DNA from: a virus
DNA length: 35,554 bases
Strand: one strand, 5' to 3'
Virus record (IMG/VR): IMGVR_UViG_3300005613_000214
Span: 1 to 35,554 of that record
The notes under the pieces were generated by a model, which had not been told where the DNA came from, searched no databases, and saw nothing but the letters and a program-made list of their open reading frames with translations. Positions 33,207-35,554 of the stretch are shown one piece after another. Numbering within the stretch: the first letter of the stretch is position 1; every line of letters begins with the position of its first letter. A program made the translations under genes and the position numbers.

Positions 33207-33215
33207 GAACTCCCC
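33192..33215 (-). terminator. Terminator of the 44-aa gene with a promoter -35 box in its loop
   Basis: On the minus strand GGGGAG pairs with CTCCCC (6 bp, GC-rich) around a 12-nt loop TTCTTGACAGTT, then TTATTT. It lies 15 nt after the stop of the 44-aa gene. The stem is short and the T-run interrupted, so efficiency is uncertain. Confidence 0.55.
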
Positions 33216-33230
33216 GTGAGATAGTATCAA

Positions 33231-33365
33231 TCAGAAGAGGATATCTGCAATCTCATTGATAGTTTGTTCGGACTGAATATCCTCTGCGATAACATTCAGA
33301 ATCTCAAGAATTTCAGAACCAGTGTTACCTTGACGAAGCATACCAAGAGCAATAGACTTGGACAT
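33231..33365 (-). CDS. Small protein, 44 aa, cyanophage-type
   Basis: MSKSIALGMLRQGNTGSEIL, then EILNVIAEDIQSEQTINEIA and DILF. A compact helical protein, acidic overall; the M-S-K-S-I-A-L-x-M-L-R-Q-G-N-T-G opening is one I know from short cyanophage proteins. It is flanked by a 70-nt leader upstream and by the terminator at 33192-33215 downstream. No function known. Confidence 0.75.
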   Translation of the reverse strand: MSKSIALGMLRQGNTGSEILEILNVIAEDIQSEQTINEIADILF

Positions 33366-33435
33366 AATTAGGAAGAAAAGTGAAGTGAACTGTGAGTGCC
33401 TAGTTTAGACTCAGTGCGACAGGAGTGAGTGATGA

Positions 33436-33681
33436 TCAACCGTAACAATAGTCGTTGATCCATTTACCTACAGAATCACACTTTCTGAGGCGAAGCATAT
33501 CAAACGGATGACAGGGTTTGCTATACACTTGACCCGTATGAGTTTTGATCAATGCAACCCCATGAAGTGGCGACAGGATCAAGTTCTCAACAGTCTTGCA
33601 ATCACTGCAGTCGATGTTAATAAAGACGGGCAGATGATCAGCAAGAAAGTTAGCGAAAGAAGCGTAGATTCTCAGGAACAT
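33436..33681 (-). CDS. Small protein, 81 aa, possibly KTSC-like
   Basis: Residues 23-50 (NIDCSDCKTVENLILSPLHG, VALIKTHT) and the ending RLRKCDSVGKWINDYCYG suggest a small alpha/beta protein. The S-x-G-x-(W/F)-(I/F)-N ending resembles KTSC domains, but the match is weak. Five Cys are present, with C-S-D-C at 25-28. The ATG at 33681 has no clear ribosome site; no better in-frame start is seen. It lies between the 84-aa and 44-aa genes with short spacers and belongs to the same minus-strand string. Confidence 0.65.
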   Translation of the reverse strand: MFLRIYASFANFLADHLPVFINIDCSDCKTVENLILSPLHGVALIKTHTGQVYSKPCHPFDMLRLRKCDSVGKWINDYCYG

Positions 33682-33718
33682 GATGATGAAGAAGTGAACG
33701 AGTGAGTGTTACTTAAGA

Positions 33719-33973
33719 TCAGATATCAAACACATCGCTATTCAGTTGGATCACATTTACCTTAGGATCAGCAAACTTTACACCGTCCTTAGTTTCACGC
33801 ACACCATAATCTTCATAGAGACGATTCACAAGGGTTTCATAATCACCACACTCCATAGCAAGGTGATACAAACGCTCCTCATTGTTGATCCAGAGAGCAA
33901 CATTCCAGGTCTCATAATTCTCCCAACCATTGTAGCTGGTGTCGAGAGCATTACGTTGGAAAGTGGCAGTCAT
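33719..33973 (-). CDS. NYETWNVALWI family protein, 84 aa (DUF7249-type)
   Basis: MTATFQRNALDTSYNGWENY, then ETWNVALWINNEERLYHLAM. The N-Y-E-T-W-N-V-A-L-W-I core is a signature I recall from short phage and cyanobacterial proteins (DUF7249). The second half, YETLVNRLYEDYGVRETKDG, ends in VIQLNSDVFDI. Related phage proteins are usually longer, with a repeated helical part. It is preceded by a 40-bp leader repeat also found before the 119-aa gene. Confidence 0.82.
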   Translation of the reverse strand: MTATFQRNALDTSYNGWENYETWNVALWINNEERLYHLAMECGDYETLVNRLYEDYGVRETKDGVKFADPKVNVIQLNSDVFDI

Positions 33974-33991
33974 GTGTCGATGTGTTGTCCT

Positions 33992-34031
33992 TACACTACT
34001 GAGACACTTTAGAGGTGAGTAACTTTAATTC
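33992..34031 (-). repeat. 40-bp leader repeat, copy 1 (before the 84-aa gene)
   Basis: This 40-bp segment matches 35134-35173 at 37 positions. It ends 18 nt before the 84-aa ATG on the minus strand; the other copy ends 17 nt before the 119-aa ATG. Shared core on the minus strand: TTACTCACCTCTAAAGTGTC, followed shortly by AGTAGTGTA. The two genes that follow are unrelated, so the repeat is likely a control element. Confidence 0.75.
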
Positions 34032-34060
34032 CTTACTGATTAGAACTCTTATATTACTAC

Positions 34061-34136
34061 CTGTGGAAAAAAAGTTTTCCACAGTGTATCTCCCCTCTTG
34101 GAGTTCGTGTTACCTGTGGAATAAAAGTTTTCCACA
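34061..34136. promoter_or_regulatory. DnaA-box-like cluster 1 (three exact TTTTCCACA sites) in two hairpins
   Basis: Exact TTTTCCACA at 34062-34070 (minus), 34075-34083 (plus) and 34128-34136 (plus), and one single-mismatch site at 34115-34123 (minus). The first two form a perfect 10-bp stem CTGTGGAAAA / TTTTCCACAG with a 4-nt loop; the last two form a 7-bp stem. No T-run follows on either strand, so these are not ordinary terminators. TTTTCCACA is the common cyanobacterial form of the DnaA box. Confidence 0.6.
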
Positions 34137-34142
34137 AGTTAT

Positions 34143-34316
34143 CTACCATCTCACAGGATTTGACAGATCTTCAATGTATGCTTCACACCTCTCATTACCT
34201 TGCAATTCGAATAACTCTTCCCACTTAATTTGATGAGGATTAAAGTCATCCAAAGCATCAATCTCTAAAGTGATACGATACTTACTCTTCTGTGCTGAAT
34301 GATAGATAGCAGGCAT
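34143..34316 (-). CDS. Small cyanophage protein, 57 aa
   Basis: Start chosen at ATG 34316 because GAGGATC stands before it and a promoter ends at 34345; a longer frame from a TTG at 34373 would begin inside the -35 box. The product reads MPAIYHSAQKSKYRITLEID, then ALDDFNPHQIKWEELFELQG and NERCEAYIEDLSNPVRW. The L-E-I-D-x-L-D-D-F-N-P-x-Q-I-x-W-E pattern is familiar from small cyanophage proteins. Likely one beta-alpha-beta unit; function unknown. It sits between the two DnaA-box clusters. Confidence 0.8.
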   Translation of the reverse strand: MPAIYHSAQKSKYRITLEIDALDDFNPHQIKWEELFELQGNERCEAYIEDLSNPVRW

Positions 34317-34344
34317 AGATCCTCGAAGAATGGTGAATGTTAAT

Positions 34345-34373
34345 AGTATAGGACTGCGGAGGCAATCTGTCAA
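34345..34373 (-). promoter_or_regulatory. Strong sigma70-like promoter TTGACA-N17-TATACT
   Basis: Perfect -35 TTGACA (34373-34368), 17-nt spacer and -10 TATACT (34350-34345, five of six consensus) on the minus strand. Start near 34338, 22 nt before the 57-aa ATG with its ribosome site. Divergent to the plus-strand promoter at 34446-34474. Confidence 0.82.
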
Positions 34374-34445
34374 TCTGTTGTGGGTATTTATTCGGAAGTC
34401 TTATCATTTTTTTGCAAATGTCAGGAAATACTTATCGGCGGGTTC

Positions 34446-34474
34446 TTGACATTTCGGGGAAGTGCTGATAGACT
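34446..34474 (+). promoter_or_regulatory. Plus-strand promoter TTGACA-N17-TAGACT
   Basis: TTGACA (34446-34451), 17-nt spacer, TAGACT (34469-34474); expected start near 34481. The boxes are identical to those of the minus-strand promoter at 33178-33206, including the preceding TTC. It is the only plus-strand promoter noticed, and it faces a block without a credible large gene. Confidence 0.72.
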
Positions 34475-34484
34475 GCGGGCTTAG

Positions 34485-34540
34485 ATCACTACTCTATGAG
34501 ACATTTAGAGAGTATCAATCACTACTCTATGAGACATTTA
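34485..34540 (+). repeat. Two 23-bp direct repeats at a 33-bp period
   Basis: Identical 23-bp copies at 34485-34507 and 34518-34540, beginning ATCACTACTC and ending GAGACATTTA. A partial third copy (ACATTTAGAGAG) lies at 34568-34579. The 33-bp period is close to three helical turns. The unit is related to the 40-bp leader repeats by a shared CACTACT...GAGACA(C)TTTAGAG core. Confidence 0.85.
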
Positions 34541-34624
34541 TCAGGACATAAGTATCAGGTATCAGGTACATTTAGAGAGGCATAAAGTAACTGCAAAGGT
34601 ACTACGAAGACACTGTAGATACAC

Positions 34625-34662
34625 TCCACAGTAACTCTAACTGTGGAAAACATTGTGGAAAA
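34625..34662. promoter_or_regulatory. DnaA-box-like cluster 2 (two exact TTTTCCACA sites)
   Basis: Exact sites on the minus strand at 34642-34650 and 34654-34662, 12 bp apart. The first also forms an 8-bp inverted repeat with TCCACAGT at 34625-34632. It adjoins a strongly AT-rich stretch at 34663-34720. Confidence 0.6.
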
Positions 34663-34720
34663 CAAAAAGGATAAAATGATTTAAAAAAGCTTTTTTAATT
34701 GTTTTTTGATTAAAAGCATA
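34663..34720. other. AT-rich stretch with an 18-bp perfect palindrome
   Basis: About 58 bp with very few G or C, including the palindrome TTAAAAAAGCTTTTTTAA (34681-34698). Placed directly beside DnaA-box cluster 2 and before the terminator. The layout suits a DNA-unwinding element. Confidence 0.55.
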
Positions 34721-34722
34721 AA

Positions 34723-34749
34723 AAAAGAGAGGTTTTTTACCTCTCTTTT
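34723..34749. terminator. Bidirectional intrinsic terminator
   Basis: Stem AAAAGAGAGGT / ACCTCTCTTTT (11 bp) with a 5-nt T loop. On the minus strand it ends in TTTTTTT, 7 nt after the stop of the 119-aa gene; on the plus strand it ends in TTTT and would stop the transcript from 34481. Confidence 0.85.
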
Positions 34750-34756
34750 GTGTTAT

Positions 34757-35116
34757 TCATGCAAGAAGAAGTTCATTAGAGAGAGAACCTAATCGCATTG
34801 AATTACGGAACTCAGTGATAAAGAACTCAGTACCATTGTAGAGACGAATGAACCATTTGTAGTTCTTTTGGAATACACTTTCTCCTGCAATTCCGTGTTC
34901 AGAAAGAATAGCATTAAGGCGAGACTTTGTTGTATTTGATTGATAACCACCATCATAGAGTTTGATGAAGTTATCACCTACCTCTGCAATTTTGTTACCG
35001 TGAAGATAAACAATAGAGAGGTTAGTTTCAGGATCAAAAGTAACAGCAGTATTTGCAGATTGCCAATTCTTGTTGTTAGAAATGGCATTATTCATTTGAG
35101 TTTCGATCTTTCGCAT
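34757..35116 (-). CDS. Conserved cyanophage protein, 119 aa
   Basis: MRKIETQMNNAISNNKNWQS, then VVYLHGNKIAEVGD-type centre (SIVYLHGNKIAEVGDNFIKL), YDGGYQSNTTKSRLNAIL and a tail VFQKNYKWFIRLYNGTEFFI. I recognise this chain (start through SNTTKSRLNAI) as a common small protein of cyanophages with no known function. Predicted as a mixed alpha/beta soluble protein. It is followed by a terminator and preceded by the second copy of the 40-bp leader repeat, so it may be expressed as a separate unit. Confidence 0.88.
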   Translation of the reverse strand: MRKIETQMNNAISNNKNWQSANTAVTFDPETNLSIVYLHGNKIAEVGDNFIKLYDGGYQSNTTKSRLNAILSEHGIAGESVFQKNYKWFIRLYNGTEFFITEFRNSMRLGSLSNELLLA

Positions 35117-35133
35117 TGTGGTGAATTGCTTTC

Positions 35134-35173
35134 TACACTACTAGGACACTTTAGAGGTGAGTAATTTTAATTC
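35134..35173 (-). repeat. 40-bp leader repeat, copy 2 (before the 119-aa gene)
   Basis: Matches 33992-34031 at 37 of 40 positions. It ends 17 nt before the 119-aa ATG and begins within the last codons of the 78-aa gene, where the AATTAA part supplies that gene's stop. See copy 1 for the shared core. Confidence 0.75.
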
Positions 35174-35403
35174 ATCAGAATGTGACGATAGTTAAAGTGT
35201 GAAACTAACCAACCAGTTTCTGATGTAATCTCTTCACAGATAAGGTATTCAAACTCTGCAATGTCTGCATCTGGGTTACAATCAATCTCAAAGATTTGCC
35301 CTTCAATGTCTTCTTCAAGAGTGGTAATTTCTTGTGGTGAAAGTTGTTCAATTCCATCATCTGTGGTATCAAACTTAACATCGTAAACTTGAATAGTAGG
35401 CAT
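35167..35403 (-). CDS. Small acidic protein, 78 aa
   Basis: Start chosen at ATG 35403 (MPTIQVYDVKFDTTDDGIEQ), which overlaps the stop of the 25-aa gene as TGATG; a longer frame from 35442 would add 13 hydrophobic residues that lie within the 25-aa gene. Then LSPQEITTLEEDIEGQIFEI, CNPDADIAEFEYLICEEITS and GWLVSHFNYRHILMN. Strongly acidic, similar in layout to small cyanophage proteins with an E-x-L-S-x-x-E-I...G-x-x-F-E-I-D core and a T-G-W-L-V ending. Function unknown. Confidence 0.78.
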   Translation of the reverse strand: MPTIQVYDVKFDTTDDGIEQLSPQEITTLEEDIEGQIFEIDCNPDADIAEFEYLICEEITSETGWLVSHFNYRHILMN

Positions 35404-35480
35404 CAGAATTGTGGTAAAGTAACAGCAAAGAAAGTGTAACAAATGGCAGCAATAATGACTGCTAAGTTAGTGAAACTCAT
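35403..35480 (-). CDS. Hydrophobic micro-protein, 25 aa (single membrane helix)
   Basis: MSFTNLAVIIAAICYTFFAV followed by TLPQF. Almost entirely one hydrophobic helix. The ATG overlaps the stop of the preceding gene (ATGA) and its stop overlaps the next start (TGATG), which supports a real coupled gene despite its size. Function unknown. Confidence 0.55.
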   Translation of the reverse strand: MSFTNLAVIIAAICYTFFAVTLPQF

Positions 35481-35554
35481 TTAAGGGAAAGATTGATAAG
35501 TTGTTGAATCAGATTCTTGCGAGCAATCTTCTTACCGTTAATCTTGTAAAGATA
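35477..35554 (-). CDS. C-terminal end of a small protein, start outside window
   Basis: The last 25 codons read YLYKINGKKIARKNLIQQLI, then NLSLK and a TGA that overlaps the 25-aa ATG. The frame is open to the right edge. The ending NGKKIARKxLIQQLINLxLK looks like the tail of a short cyanophage protein, but the start and family cannot be determined here. Confidence 0.65.
   Translation of the reverse strand, partial: YLYKINGKKIARKNLIQQLINLSLK

Larger units (their letters stand above)
34481..34749 (+). ncRNA. Candidate small RNA / origin transcript on the plus strand
   Basis: Bounded by the plus-strand promoter and by a terminator usable on this strand, giving a predicted RNA of about 270 nt. 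It contains two 23-bp direct repeats, two DnaA-box-like sites and an 18-bp palindrome. The only frame seen is 29 codons (34496-34585) whose 11-codon repeat follows from the 33-bp repeat and has no ribosome site. A structured RNA or primer transcript is therefore likelier than a protein. Inference from sites only. Confidence 0.4.

Noticed and set aside
33508-33705. Plus-strand 65-codon frame opposite the 81-aa gene
   Set aside because: No promoter or ribosome site on the plus strand, and the minus-strand gene fits the operon direction.
34317-34373. Longer start (TTG at 34373) for the 57-aa gene, giving 76 aa
   Set aside because: The TTG is the first base triplet of a perfect -35 box and the -10 lies within the added codons; the ATG at 34316 has a ribosome site and matches the likely transcript.
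34481-34580. CRISPR-like array at the 23-bp repeats
   Set aside because: Only two full copies with a 10-bp gap, no spacers of CRISPR length and no cas genes.
35404-35442. Longer start (35442) for the 78-aa gene
   Set aside because: The extra 13 residues lie in the 25-aa gene in another frame, and the ATG at 35403 overlaps that gene's stop as TGATG, the usual coupling in this region.

Overview
The window is AT-rich phage DNA from a T4-like marine myovirus, almost certainly a cyanophage. It carries T4-type baseplate and neck genes in T4 order (gp25, gp6, gp7-like, gp8, then gp13, gp14, gp15, gp16), together with many small conserved proteins typical of cyanomyoviruses. Almost every base lies in a gene, and every well-supported gene is on the minus strand, so transcription runs from high to low coordinates. 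Family names come from reading the translated sequence; no database was searched.

Layout in the direction of transcription. (1) About 35.55-31.44 kb is an accessory, early-type region of small proteins (partial gene, 25, 78, 119, 57, 84, 81, 44, 37, 46 and 64 aa, a GT-A-type glycosyltransferase, 57 and 44 aa). Several of these genes are too short for ordinary ORF callers and are linked by stop/start overlaps. The region holds four sigma70-like promoters of the form TTGACA-N17-TANACT, three on the minus strand and one on the plus strand. A non-coding block at 34.32-34.76 kb, with a second patch at 34.06-34.14 kb, contains five exact TTTTCCACA sites (the cyanobacterial DnaA-box form), an AT-rich palindromic stretch, direct repeats and a bidirectional terminator. 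It looks like a replication origin and/or a small-RNA gene. (2) A strong intrinsic terminator at 31.40-31.43 kb separates this region from the virion genes. (3) From 31.37 kb to the left edge lies one nearly gapless structural operon: a 216-aa conserved protein, gp25, gp6, a 4027-aa gp7-like baseplate wedge, gp8, a 2563-aa DUF4815-type structural protein, two small proteins, gp13, gp14, gp15, gp16, then three cyanophage mini-domain proteins (51, 467 and 109 aa) and a truncated structural protein at the edge.

How the parts fit together: gp25, gp6, the gp7-like protein and gp8 build the baseplate wedge. The 2563-aa protein occupies the place of T4 gp9-gp12 and fibritin. gp13 and gp14 form the neck, gp15 caps the tail, and gp16 is the small terminase subunit. 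Several genes in this block have TATAAATA-like late-promoter motifs 17-20 nt before the start codon, unlike the sigma70-like promoters of the right-hand region, which suggests an early/late switch near 31.4 kb.

Most worth following up: the DnaA-box and repeat block; the -35 box lying in the loop of a terminator hairpin; the giant gp7 with an embedded YHYH-like domain; and surface-domain repeats shared among gp14, gp15, gp8, the 2563-aa protein and gp7.
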